Source: JAYTXL01 sp043742955
Lineage (GTDB): Bacteria; Verrucomicrobiota; Verrucomicrobiia; Limisphaerales; JAYTXL01
Assembly: GCA_043742955.1 (NCBI GenBank)
Contig: JAYTXL010000383.1
Location: 1-13,373 of the forward strand
Length of the DNA: 13,373 nt
Direction of reading: 5' to 3'
Part shown: positions 5,631-12,475 of the stretch, in pieces
Layout of the letters: each line of letters opens with the position of its first letter
How positions within the stretch are numbered: the stretch's first letter is position 1
Made by a program: the position numbers and the translations under genes
The notes under the pieces: generated by a model
Database searches by the model: none
What the model was told of the DNA's origin: nothing
What the model saw: only the letters and a program-made list of their open reading frames with translations

Positions 5631-7340
5631 ATGGCCGCGCCCACCATGAACCCGCTCCTGTCGCTCATCAAAGAGCAGGGATTGATCGACGACTTGCAGA
5701 TGGAGGAAGTGTTGCAGGAGCACACCCGCAGCGGCAAGCCGCCCGGCCAGATTCTGCAGGATTTCGAGATCATGGACATGCCCACCCAGTTGCAGATCCT
5801 GGCGGATCACTTGGGCACGGAGGTGGTCAGCCTGGAGGACCTGGAATTGTCGCCGGAAGTGCTCAAGGCCATCCCGTCCAGTTTTGCGCGCATGTATCAA
5901 TGTCTGCCGCTGGCGGTGCATGACAGTTCGGTGCGCGTGACCCTCGTCGACCCGCTGAACCCCATGGTGCTGGATGAACTGGGTTTCATGCTGCGCAAGG
6001 AAATCCACGCGGTGGTTGCGGATCCGGTGCAGATCCATAAGGCGATCGACAAATACTACGGGGATTCGGATGAGAGTTTTGGCGATTTGCTAAAGGAGCT
6101 GGGGGCGGACACGGACATCGCGAAGGAAGTTGCGGAACTGGCGGAGGGTGAGAAAACGGCGGCCAATCTGGCGGACATGGCCAACGAGACCCCGATCATC
6201 AAGTTCGTAAACCTCGTGCTTTTCCAGGCGATTCAAGATCGGGCGAGTGACATTCACTTTGAACCGTTTGAAGACGAATTCAAGATCCGCTACCGCGTGG
6301 ATGGCGCGCTCTACGAGATGGCGCCGCCGCCAAAATATCTGGCCTTGCCGGTCACCTCGCGTTTGAAGGTCATCGCGAATCTCGACATTTCCGAGCGGCG
6401 CCTGCCGCAGGACGGACGGATCGCGATGCATCTGGCGGGGCGCGAGATTGATTTGCGCGTCTCCACGCTGCCGACGCGCTTTGGCGAATCGGTGGTGTTG
6501 CGCGTGCTGGATCGTTCGACCGTGAGCCTGGAATTAGACTCGCTGGGTTTTCCAAAATATGTGCGGGACTACGTGGGCGAGGCGATCCAGCAACCCAACG
6601 GCATTTTCGTGGTCACCGGCCCGACCGGCTGCGGCAAGACCACCACGCTCTACGCGTGTCTGCGGGCGGTGAATTCCATTGAGTCCAAGTTGCTGACGGC
6701 GGAGGATCCGGTGGAATATGACATCGAGGGGATCATGCAGGTGGCGGTGAATGAAGGCATTGGCATGACGTTCGGCAAGGCGTTGCGCTCGTTTTTGCGG
6801 CAGGATCCGGACATCATCATGGTGGGCGAAATGCGAGACCTCGAGACCTCTCAGATTGCGATCCAGGCCTCGCTTACCGGCCACTTGGTGTTATCCACCC
6901 TGCACACGAACGATGCCCCGGGCGCGGTGACCCGTTTGATCGACATGGGGGTGGAACCCTTCCTCATCTCCTCGACGCTGATGGGCGTGCTGGCGCAACG
7001 ATTGGTGCGCACCATCGACAAGAAATGCCGGGCGCCCTTTGAACCCACGGAGAATCAGTTGACGCAGTTGAATCTGTCGCCGCACGACATTGGGGAAAAA
7101 GTGTTTTACTACGGGCGGGGCTGCCAGGGTTGCAATGACACGGGTTACCGGGGGCGGCGGGGTATTTATGAACTCCTGATGGTGACCGAGCCCATTCGCT
7201 TGCTGATCAATGAACGCGCGCCGGCGATTGTGCTGCGGCAAAAAGCGATTGAGCAGGGAATGTCGACCTTGCGTGATGACGGTTTACGGGGCATATTCGA
7301 CGGTCAAACCACCATTGAAGAAGTGCTGAAGTATACCTAG
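5631..7340 (+). CDS. pilB: Second PilB/GspE-family assembly ATPase, zinc motif degenerate
   Basis: A 569-residue paralogue of the first PilB. The N-terminal MshEN-like domain (about 1-150) is diverged, while the ATPase half is closely similar even at DNA level around the His-box. Walker A is GPTGCGKT (330-337), with Cys334 where Ser is usual. Walker B follows D392-P-D394 and ends VGE400, and the His-box is TGHLVLSTLHTND. The zinc site keeps Cys466, Cys498 and Cys501, but the first ligand is Asp463 (TIDKKC against VCRRC in copy one). It may therefore bind metal as Asp-Cys3 or not at all. The start ATG lies 8 nt after the pilT stop without an obvious ribosome binding site, suggesting translational coupling. 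Candidate roles are a dedicated motor for another subunit set or a hetero-hexamer partner; neither is shown by sequence. Confidence 0.9.
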   Translation: MAAPTMNPLLSLIKEQGLIDDLQMEEVLQEHTRSGKPPGQILQDFEIMDMPTQLQILADHLGTEVVSLEDLELSPEVLKAIPSSFARMYQCLPLAVHDSSVRVTLVDPLNPMVLDELGFMLRKEIHAVVADPVQIHKAIDKYYGDSDESFGDLLKELGADTDIAKEVAELAEGEKTAANLADMANETPIIKFVNLVLFQAIQDRASDIHFEPFEDEFKIRYRVDGALYEMAPPPKYLALPVTSRLKVIANLDISERRLPQDGRIAMHLAGREIDLRVSTLPTRFGESVVLRVLDRSTVSLELDSLGFPKYVRDYVGEAIQQPNGIFVVTGPTGCGKTTTLYACLRAVNSIESKLLTAEDPVEYDIEGIMQVAVNEGIGMTFGKALRSFLRQDPDIIMVGEMRDLETSQIAIQASLTGHLVLSTLHTNDAPGAVTRLIDMGVEPFLISSTLMGVLAQRLVRTIDKKCRAPFEPTENQLTQLNLSPHDIGEKVFYYGRGCQGCNDTGYRGRRGIYELLMVTEPIRLLINERAPAIVLRQKAIEQGMSTLRDDGLRGIFDGQTTIEEVLKYT

Positions 7341-7353
7341 AGAAAGCTTCCTT

Positions 7354-8685
7354 ATGCCAAAATTCAACTATGTGGCCATGGATTCCCGTGGCAAGGAAAC
7401 CAAGGGTACGCTGGAGGTGGGCAGCCAGAACGAGGCGATCGGGCGGTTGAAGGAGATGGGCTATTTTCCGACGAAAGTCGTGGAAGCGGACAAGGTCAAG
7501 GATAAGGACAAGGACAAGCCGGAGGCCAAGGCGAAGCCCGGTGCGAAAGGCGCGAAAAAGGGTGGGGGGATAAATCTCAACATCAAGATCCCCGGATTGG
7601 GCGGGAAAGTGAAGTCGAAGGTGTTGACTACTTTTACCCGACAATTGGCGACGCTGGTGGACGCCGGTCTGCCGTTGCTGCGGGGTTTGCGCGTGTTGGA
7701 GAAACAGGAACGGAATCTGACCTTGAAGGGGATCATCAACGATCTTTCGGTCGCCATTGAAGGCGGCAGCACTTTTTCCGAGGCCTTGGCCCAGCACCCG
7801 AAAGTATTTAACCGGCTGTATGTGAACATGGTGAAAGCCGGCGAGTTGGGCGGCGTGCTGGAAGTGGTGCTGAACCGGCTTTCCGAGTTCATGGAAAAAG
7901 CCCAGAAAATCAAAGGCAAGGTCATCGCCGCGATGTTCTATCCCGTGGCCGTCATGGTGGTGGCCGTCGTGATTCTGGGTGTGTTGATGGTCGTCGTGGT
8001 GCCCAAGTTTCAGGAAATTTTCAAAGACATGTTGAACGGTGAAGATTTGCCCGGTTTCACGCGGTTTGTGCTCGGCATCAGCAATACCATCAAAGACCAT
8101 TTCTTCGCCACAGTCGGCGGAATCTTCGCCATCTTCGTCGTGTTCAAATTGTTTATCCGCACCAAATTTGGCCGGAAACTATTCGATCGACTCCAGATGA
8201 AAATGCCCGTGCTCGGCCCGGTGGTCAGCAAGGTGGCGATCTCGCGTTTCACCCGCACCCTGGGCACGCTGGTCAGCAGCGGGGTGCCGATTCTTCAGGC
8301 GCTCACCATTGTGCGCGAAACCTCCGGCAATGTGATTGTGAGCGAAGCCGTCAATTCGGTGCATGAGAGCGTCAAGGAGGGCGAGACCATCACGGCACCC
8401 CTGGAGGCTTCCAATGTGTTTCCCCCCATGGTCATCAGCATGGTGGACGTCGGCGAGCAAACCGGCGCGCTCCCGGAAATGTTGATGAAGATCGCCGACA
8501 ATTACGATGAAGAGGTGGACAACGCCGTGTCCGCGATGACCTCGCTGCTGGAACCGATCATGATTTGTTTCCTGGCCGTGATTGTCGGGAGCATCGTGAT
8601 CGCTTTGTTTTTGCCGCTCATTGTCCTCATGGATAAGATGGGCGGCGACGACAACGCTGGTCCGGCCAAGAAAGAGAAGGAATAA
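7354..8685 (+). CDS. pilC: Inner-membrane platform protein PilC (GspF family)
   Basis: A polytopic platform protein through which PilB and PilT act on the pilus base. At 443 residues it is slightly longer than usual. The N-terminus (MPKFNYVAMDSRGKETKGTL) is the standard family start. A Lys/Asp/Ala-rich low-complexity linker fills about 47-75 (KDKDKDKPEAKAKPGAKGAK). Two repeated GspF domains follow, opening FTRQLATLVDAGLPLLRGL (about 91) and FTRTLGTLVSSGVPILQAL (about 300). Membrane segments lie around 194-216, 250-270 and 400-424. The start is 13 nt after the second pilB. A strong hairpin with a T-run begins 21 nt after the stop, so pilC seems to end the machine transcript. Confidence 0.93.
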   Translation: MPKFNYVAMDSRGKETKGTLEVGSQNEAIGRLKEMGYFPTKVVEADKVKDKDKDKPEAKAKPGAKGAKKGGGINLNIKIPGLGGKVKSKVLTTFTRQLATLVDAGLPLLRGLRVLEKQERNLTLKGIINDLSVAIEGGSTFSEALAQHPKVFNRLYVNMVKAGELGGVLEVVLNRLSEFMEKAQKIKGKVIAAMFYPVAVMVVAVVILGVLMVVVVPKFQEIFKDMLNGEDLPGFTRFVLGISNTIKDHFFATVGGIFAIFVVFKLFIRTKFGRKLFDRLQMKMPVLGPVVSKVAISRFTRTLGTLVSSGVPILQALTIVRETSGNVIVSEAVNSVHESVKEGETITAPLEASNVFPPMVISMVDVGEQTGALPEMLMKIADNYDEEVDNAVSAMTSLLEPIMICFLAVIVGSIVIALFLPLIVLMDKMGGDDNAGPAKKEKE

Positions 8686-8706
8686 CCAGTTATGCAACTT
8701 AGTCTT

Positions 8707-8742
8707 GGCCACCGGTGAAGCATCGGTGGCCATTGGCTTTTT
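8707..8742 (+). terminator. Rho-independent-type terminator after pilC
   Basis: An 11-bp stem (8707-8717 with 8721-8731: GGCCACCGGTG / CATCGGTGGCC, one G-T pair) closes on an AAG loop. It is followed after 6 nt by TTTTT (8738-8742). The T-run is short and slightly displaced, so read-through into downstream genes is likely. Confidence 0.6.
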
Positions 8743-8764
8743 GAGAATTATGACGAAAAATTCG

Positions 8765-8793
8765 TTGACACATGGCCATATGAGTTGTAAATA
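8765..8793 (+). promoter_or_regulatory. Candidate promoter of the toxin-antitoxin pair
   Basis: A perfect TTGACA (8765-8770) is followed after 17 nt by TAAATA (8788-8793), a moderate -10. It lies between the terminator-like hairpin and the BrnT-like gene (ATG at 8841), in a visibly AT-richer stretch. No other promoter is evident before the pseudopilin genes. Confidence 0.45.
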
Positions 8794-8801
8794 CATTGTA
8801 T
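8791..8801. promoter_or_regulatory. Candidate operator palindrome ATACA-T-TGTAT
   Basis: A perfect 5-bp dyad around a central T, overlapping the end of the candidate -10 region. Ribbon-helix-helix antitoxins such as the neighbouring CopG/BrnA-like protein usually repress their own promoter by binding short palindromes at this place. Function is inferred from position only. Confidence 0.35.
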
Positions 8802-8840
8802 TCACATTGCATGGGCGTTTGATTTACGGTTGAACGGCCT

Positions 8841-9125
8841 ATGGAGTTCGATTGGAATAATCAGTGCTTCGAGTGGAATGGTTCTTTGAAACCACGCGAC
8901 GTCGAAGAGTCTTTTGAGGATCCGTTTGCGGTTCGGTTACTGCCGGATTCACCGCGTTTTTCGGTTCAGGCGCGCTTTTTTAACCTGGGAAAGACGGCTC
9001 GTGGGGTGGGTGTTTTTAGTGTGTATCGGACGAATGGGAAGCAGTTGCGGGTGGTTTACGCCCGCTTGTTTGAGCCGGAAGATTTGTTTTTTTATCAGCG
9101 AAAACAGGACCAAACCCTGTCTTAG
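8841..9125 (+). CDS. BrnT-like toxin (RelE-fold RNase family), divergent
   Basis: A 94-residue protein with the BrnT outline: N-terminal FDW, an acidic SFEDPF segment (family FDDP), RFFNLGKTARGVGVFSVYRTNG (family RFxxiGxTxxGRxLxVvyTxRG), and RVVYARLFEPEDLFFYQRK (family RIISARxAxxxExxxYE). BrnT proteins are small ribonucleases that stop translation until bound by BrnA. The conserved N-terminal Lys...Lys-His-Gly segment is replaced here by NNQCFEWNGSLKP, and ISAR by VYAR, so catalysis may be weakened or lost. The gene is AT-richer than its neighbours and uses many TTT/TTG codons, hinting at transfer. It is followed after 40 bp by a CopG-type antitoxin, in the usual brnT-brnA order. Family membership is a pattern match from memory. 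Confidence 0.6.
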   Translation: MEFDWNNQCFEWNGSLKPRDVEESFEDPFAVRLLPDSPRFSVQARFFNLGKTARGVGVFSVYRTNGKQLRVVYARLFEPEDLFFYQRKQDQTLS

Positions 9126-9130
9126 CGAGC

Positions 9131-9151
9131 GGGCGGGCGGTGGTGGGCGGG
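9131..9151 (+). other. G-quadruplex motif in the toxin-antitoxin gap
   Basis: On the coding strand four GGG runs occur as G3-N1-G3-N7-G3-N1-G3, meeting the canonical G3+N1-7 rule. The motif starts 6 nt after the toxin stop and ends 15 nt before the antitoxin ATG (9166). In mRNA it would cover the region where a ribosome binding site is expected. Confidence 0.5.
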
Positions 9152-9165
9152 TGCGGTAAATTTTG

Positions 9166-9441
9166 ATGAATGCCATTTCCAGTTGGGAAGAAGTGCCACT
9201 CTTCGACGGGGAAGAGTCGGAAGCGGATTTTTGGGCGGTGAACCGGCTCGATGTGCGGTTGATGGAATCGGCGGTGGCGGCCAGTGCCGAGGTTTCGGAG
9301 TCGGTCACGATCACGCTGCGCATCGACCCGCGCATGCTGGCCCGCATCAAACGGATCGCCCGCTCCCGCTACTTGAATTACCAGAGCATGATCAAGCAGT
9401 GGTTGAGCGAACGGATGGAACAGGAACTCGTCGAGCGTTGA
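9166..9441 (+). CDS. CopG/BrnA-like ribbon-helix-helix antitoxin
   Basis: A 91-residue protein. The N-terminal half is acidic (EEVPLFDGEESEADFWAVNRLD), as in COG5304-type antitoxins, where it contacts the toxin. The C-terminal half SVTITLRIDPRMLARIKRIARSRYLNYQSMIKQWLSERM (about 47-85) is a clear ribbon-helix-helix: strand VTITLRI, helix MLARIKRIARSR, turn YLNYQ, helix SMIKQWLSERM. It would neutralise the BrnT-like toxin and repress the shared promoter. A TTG at 9163 precedes the ATG in frame; I chose the ATG. A G-quadruplex motif lies just upstream in place of a clear ribosome binding site. Downstream, the first pseudopilin gene starts within 35 bp (or 170 bp with the alternative start) and no terminator intervenes, so its repression may extend to the pseudopilins. 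Confidence 0.7.
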   Translation: MNAISSWEEVPLFDGEESEADFWAVNRLDVRLMESAVAASAEVSESVTITLRIDPRMLARIKRIARSRYLNYQSMIKQWLSERMEQELVER

Positions 9442-9475
9442 CGTGCCGCCCGACGGTTAGACAGTGGATTTTGAC

Positions 9476-10264
9476 ATGCAAAATCAAGCGAACCAGCAGG
9501 CCTCCGTGGCGACCGGCATTCAATGCCGCCGGGCGTTCGTTCCCCGCACTCCCTTCGCTTCCGTGCCGCTGCGCGTGACCTCCACCGGATTCCTTGGATC
9601 CGCGAGCAGGATGCTCGCGCTACGTCGTTTTTCCGCCTCGGCGCGCCGTGCCTCCCCCGGCTTTACCGTGGTCGAACTCCTGGTCGTCATCGCCATCATG
9701 GGCATTATCGCGGCCCTCGTGGTTGGTTTGTCGGGCATGGCCTCGGGCAAGCGTGACAAAAGCAATGTGAGCAATCAACTGGCGCAGCTCGTGACCGCCA
9801 TCGAAAGTTACAAGTCCAAGGTCGGTTATTATCCGCCCGACAATCCTAATCCTGCGCTTCCGGGAACGAACCAGCTTTATTACGAACTTTCGGGCACTGT
9901 GTATCTTCCGGCGGGTGCTTCCTTTAGGGATCGTGATGGCAATGTTCTGCCGGCCGCAACCATCCTCACTTACTTTGGCGTGGCTGGATTTGTGAATGCG
10001 GATGAGGCCGTCCGCCCCTTGGTCCCCAATTTCATCAAGGCGTTCAAAACCAACCAATGGGCCGCGATCAATGCCGGCACGCCGCCGATCTTGGTCATGA
10101 AAGTGCCGGTGAAAGGTCCGAATGGCACCTTGATCACTTGGAACTATGTCTCCACCTCACCCACGAACAACCCGACCCAATTTGATTTGTGGGCGGATTT
10201 TCCAGTGGGCACCAACCGCGTACGCATCAGCAATTGGAACCGGCAGCCCATCATCCTAAACTAA
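9476..10264 (+). CDS. Prepilin / GspG-like pseudopilin with long leader
   Basis: A class III signal with cleavage SPG^FTVVELLVVIAIMGII: Gly at -1, Phe at +1, Glu at +5, then a single hydrophobic helix. The segment AIESYKSKVGYYPPDN after the helix is the GspG-like pattern (xYKxxxGxYP). The C-terminal body is Asn/Pro/Thr-rich and lacks the DPWG calcium loop of the next gene. The start is uncertain. A GTG (9464) and an ATG (9476) give leaders of 66 or 62 residues, while an ATG at 9611 gives MLALRRFSASARRASPG, a normal 17-residue leader. The stretch 9480-9610 reads like intergenic repeat and contains a REP-like hairpin (9601-9619) over the 9611 ATG, so 9611 may be the true start. The likely role is a pilus subunit added by PilB/PilC. 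The next gene begins 9 nt after the stop. Confidence 0.85.
   Translation: MQNQANQQASVATGIQCRRAFVPRTPFASVPLRVTSTGFLGSASRMLALRRFSASARRASPGFTVVELLVVIAIMGIIAALVVGLSGMASGKRDKSNVSNQLAQLVTAIESYKSKVGYYPPDNPNPALPGTNQLYYELSGTVYLPAGASFRDRDGNVLPAATILTYFGVAGFVNADEAVRPLVPNFIKAFKTNQWAAINAGTPPILVMKVPVKGPNGTLITWNYVSTSPTNNPTQFDLWADFPVGTNRVRISNWNRQPIILN
9601..9619. repeat. REP-like hairpin CGCGAGCA-GGA-TGCTCGCG
   Basis: A perfect 8-bp stem with a GGA loop. The ATG at 9611-9613, the most reasonable start for a normal-length leader, begins on the last loop base and enters the stem. The same kind of GCGAGCA/TGCTCGC dyad is, from memory, a dispersed intergenic repeat in Pedosphaera-like genomes. Confidence 0.5.
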
Positions 10265-10273
10265 CAAGTTATT

Positions 10274-10906
10274 ATGAGAACTTCCAACCGACCCTTCCCC
10301 CGGATTTCGACCGGCTTCACGCTGATCGAAATGCTCGTCGTGGTGAGTATCATCGGGATTCTTGCCGGCTTGTTGTTGCCCGTTCTGGCGAAGCAGAAGA
10401 CCAACGCGAAGATTGCCCAGGCCCGGGTGGAGATGGCCAACCTGGCCGCCGCCATCAATCAGTATTACGCCACCTACAGCCGGATGCCGACCTCGCTGGT
10501 CCTCGCCGCTGGCGACGCCACTTTTGGCATGGCATCCGATCCCGATTTCAATTTGCTTGCGATTTCCAATAATACGGATTTGATGATCATTCTCGGCAAC
10601 TACAACGCGGGCGTGAACCTGAACAGCGCCCGGAATCCGGAGCGGATCAATTTTCTACCGAACATCAAACCGGGTGCCACCACCACTTCGCCGGGCTTGG
10701 GGCCGGATAACATTTACCGTGACCCCTGGGGACAGCCCTACATCATCACCCTGGACTTGGACGCCGACGACCAGTGCGTGGGTTTATTCTATCCAGCGGT
10801 GCGCGCTCCGGTGGCGATTTGGTCCAAAGGCCCGGATGGAAAGTTCGACCAGTTCTCCGCTGCGGGTGTCGGGGTCAATCAGGATAATATTTTGAGTTGG
10901 AAATAG
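10274..10906 (+). CDS. GspG-like major pseudopilin with calcium-loop motif
   Basis: A 210-residue prepilin with a 14-residue leader ending in Gly: MRTSNRPFPRISTG^FTLIEMLVVVSIIGILAG. Glu is at +5. After the helix, ARVEMANLAAAINQYYATYSRMPT matches the GspG helix (aLxxYxxxxgrxPt). The C-terminus has the best family mark: YRDPWGQPYIITLDLDADD, then SKGPDGKFDQ and DNILSW, the DPWGxPY...GPDGK...W pattern that forms the calcium-binding loop in GspG. This makes it the strongest candidate for the major filament subunit. It is longer than classical GspG (about 145 residues) because of an insert at roughly 65-140. It sits 9 nt after the preceding pseudopilin and 7 nt before the next, within one operon. 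Confidence 0.88.
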   Translation: MRTSNRPFPRISTGFTLIEMLVVVSIIGILAGLLLPVLAKQKTNAKIAQARVEMANLAAAINQYYATYSRMPTSLVLAAGDATFGMASDPDFNLLAISNNTDLMIILGNYNAGVNLNSARNPERINFLPNIKPGATTTSPGLGPDNIYRDPWGQPYIITLDLDADDQCVGLFYPAVRAPVAIWSKGPDGKFDQFSAAGVGVNQDNILSWK

Positions 10907-10913
10907 ATTTGCG

Positions 10914-11753
10914 ATGAACTTGCGACCTTTCAATTTCACTCCGACGCCACCGGCGCGAATCCGGTGCGCGGTCGTTGGTGTGACGGGCCGTTGGGGCGCG
11001 CGGTCGCTTCGTCCTTCGTTCATTTCCGCATTCACGCTCATTGAATTGCTGCTGGTGATCGGGATCATCGGGATCATCGCTTCCATTGGCATCCCGGCGA
11101 TGAAAGGGTTTGGCACGGGCAACGTGATGACGGTTGCACAGCGGCAATTGCTGGATGATCTCACCCACGCGCGCCAGCTGGCGATGGCCACCAAGTCGGA
11201 TGTCTACCTAGTTTTTATCGGCACGAATATCGTGGGGTTTGACACGACTGCGATGAGCGCCCCGGAACTGTCGCAGTATACGAATCTGGTCGGGGGACAG
11301 TATTCCGCCTACGCGCTGTTTTGCCGCCGCGCGGTGGGCGACCAACCCGGGCAGGCTAATCCCCGTTACTTGACCGAATGGAAACACTTGCCGAAAGACG
11401 TCTTTTTTGCGCCGTACAAATTTGATCCCGCCAACACCAATGATCCCAATGATTACGTGCGTTCTTTTCCGGTGAGCTTTCTGAATTTCCCCAATGGCAA
11501 CAGCGGCGCGGCCAACGCCGTGCATTACCTGGGTTTCAACCAGTTGGGCCAGTTGATTTCCCGGCGGGACGAGTTGATCGCCCTGGCGTCGGGCAGCGCT
11601 TTTTACCAGCAAAATTTCGGCGGAAGTTACCAGCCGGCGCTCGCGGATGTCCGGATCAATCCCGCGGACAATTTTACGAACCACTGGGTGCGCATCAACT
11701 GGGTGACCGGTCGCGCCGGGATCGATGAACTCACTCGTCCTCGGATTCAATGA
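10914..11753 (+). CDS. GspH/FimT-like minor pseudopilin
   Basis: A 279-residue protein with a leader of 39 residues and cleavage FISA^FTLIELLLVIGIIGII: Ala instead of Gly at -1, Glu at +5. The region after the helix (VAQRQLLDDLTHARQLAMATKSDVYLVF) is the GspH/FimT pattern, in which a helix of A-R-x-x-A-x-x is followed by strands. It also resembles the GspH-type member (D) of the Verru_Chthon cassette. Such proteins sit at or near the pilus tip. The only ATG is 10914; a GTG at 10980 would give a 17-residue leader, and the intervening codons include a CACCGG/CCGGTG dyad, so the leader length is open. The TGA overlaps the next ATG (ATGA at 11750-11753), indicating translational coupling. Confidence 0.83.
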   Translation: MNLRPFNFTPTPPARIRCAVVGVTGRWGARSLRPSFISAFTLIELLLVIGIIGIIASIGIPAMKGFGTGNVMTVAQRQLLDDLTHARQLAMATKSDVYLVFIGTNIVGFDTTAMSAPELSQYTNLVGGQYSAYALFCRRAVGDQPGQANPRYLTEWKHLPKDVFFAPYKFDPANTNDPNDYVRSFPVSFLNFPNGNSGAANAVHYLGFNQLGQLISRRDELIALASGSAFYQQNFGGSYQPALADVRINPADNFTNHWVRINWVTGRAGIDELTRPRIQ

Positions 11754-12469
11754 AACTGCTGACCTCCAAAATGGCTGCCCACGTCTCCGGGCGCACGTTC
11801 GCCGCCGGACAGCGCGTGGCCGCCTTTACGATGCTGGAGCTGGCGCTCTGCCTGGGCATCATCGGCGTGGCATTGGTGGCCATCATCGGCGTGTTGCCCA
11901 CGGGCATGCAGGTGCAACGTGACAACCGGGAGGACACCGTGATCTACCAGGACGTCGGGTTCTTGATGGGGGCTCTCCGCGGCGGAGACAACACGAACAT
12001 GAACGACACGCTGGCCACCAACCTGTCGTGGATTCGAGTCTACAAGTACGGCACCCTCCTTGATCCCTACTCTACCGGCCAAATCACTTACACCAACGGC
12101 CAGATCGACGGGAGCGCCATCATCGGGACGTTGAGCCTGCCCAGCTCGATCTATTCGGTGACAGCGAAATTTTGGGCGAGCACCGGACCGGTCGCCGGTA
12201 CCGCGCCGGGCAACCGCAATTTTTCCTTCAGCTACCTGGTCATTCCCGAGGTGGTCCCTTATTCGGCGGCGCTGTCGGTGGACCCGGCTTATGCGGATAA
12301 ATTGACCAACAACCTTTATGAAGTGCGCTTAAACATGCGCTGGCCGGTGCTACCCAACGGCAACTCAGGTTTGGGTCGGAAGACCTTTCGCACCATGGTC
12401 AGTGGCAACCTCGTGAGCAACGCCACGTACGATCTTTTCTATTTCCAGCCCTACACCTACGCGCCCTGA
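11750..12469 (+). CDS. PilV/GspI-like minor pseudopilin
   Basis: A 239-residue protein with a 25-residue leader and cleavage RVAA^FTMLELALCLGIIG: Ala at -1 and Glu at +5. The helix continues VALVAIIGVLPTGMQVQRDN, which matches the PilV/GspI type (and the B member of the Verru_Chthon cassette) in its G-x-L-P-x-G-x-Q ending. The rest is a Thr/Asn/Ser-rich beta-type domain with no catalytic motif. It probably joins the minor pseudopilin complex that primes assembly or forms the tip. It overlaps the preceding gene by 4 nt and is 6 nt ahead of the next, so stoichiometric synthesis by coupled translation is likely. Confidence 0.8.
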   Translation: MKLLTSKMAAHVSGRTFAAGQRVAAFTMLELALCLGIIGVALVAIIGVLPTGMQVQRDNREDTVIYQDVGFLMGALRGGDNTNMNDTLATNLSWIRVYKYGTLLDPYSTGQITYTNGQIDGSAIIGTLSLPSSIYSVTAKFWASTGPVAGTAPGNRNFSFSYLVIPEVVPYSAALSVDPAYADKLTNNLYEVRLNMRWPVLPNGNSGLGRKTFRTMVSGNLVSNATYDLFYFQPYTYAP

Positions 12470-12475
12470 GCCCAC

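Noticed and set aside
7481..7580. Lys/Asp-rich stretch of PilC as a frameshift or insertion
   Set aside because: The frame is continuous through both GspF domains, and a charged linker between the N-terminal segment and the first domain is common in the family.
8750..8833. 27-codon ORF ending 7 nt before the BrnT-like gene
   Set aside because: It overlaps the candidate promoter and operator, and its sequence (MTKNSLTHGHMSCKYIVF) has no family-like features.
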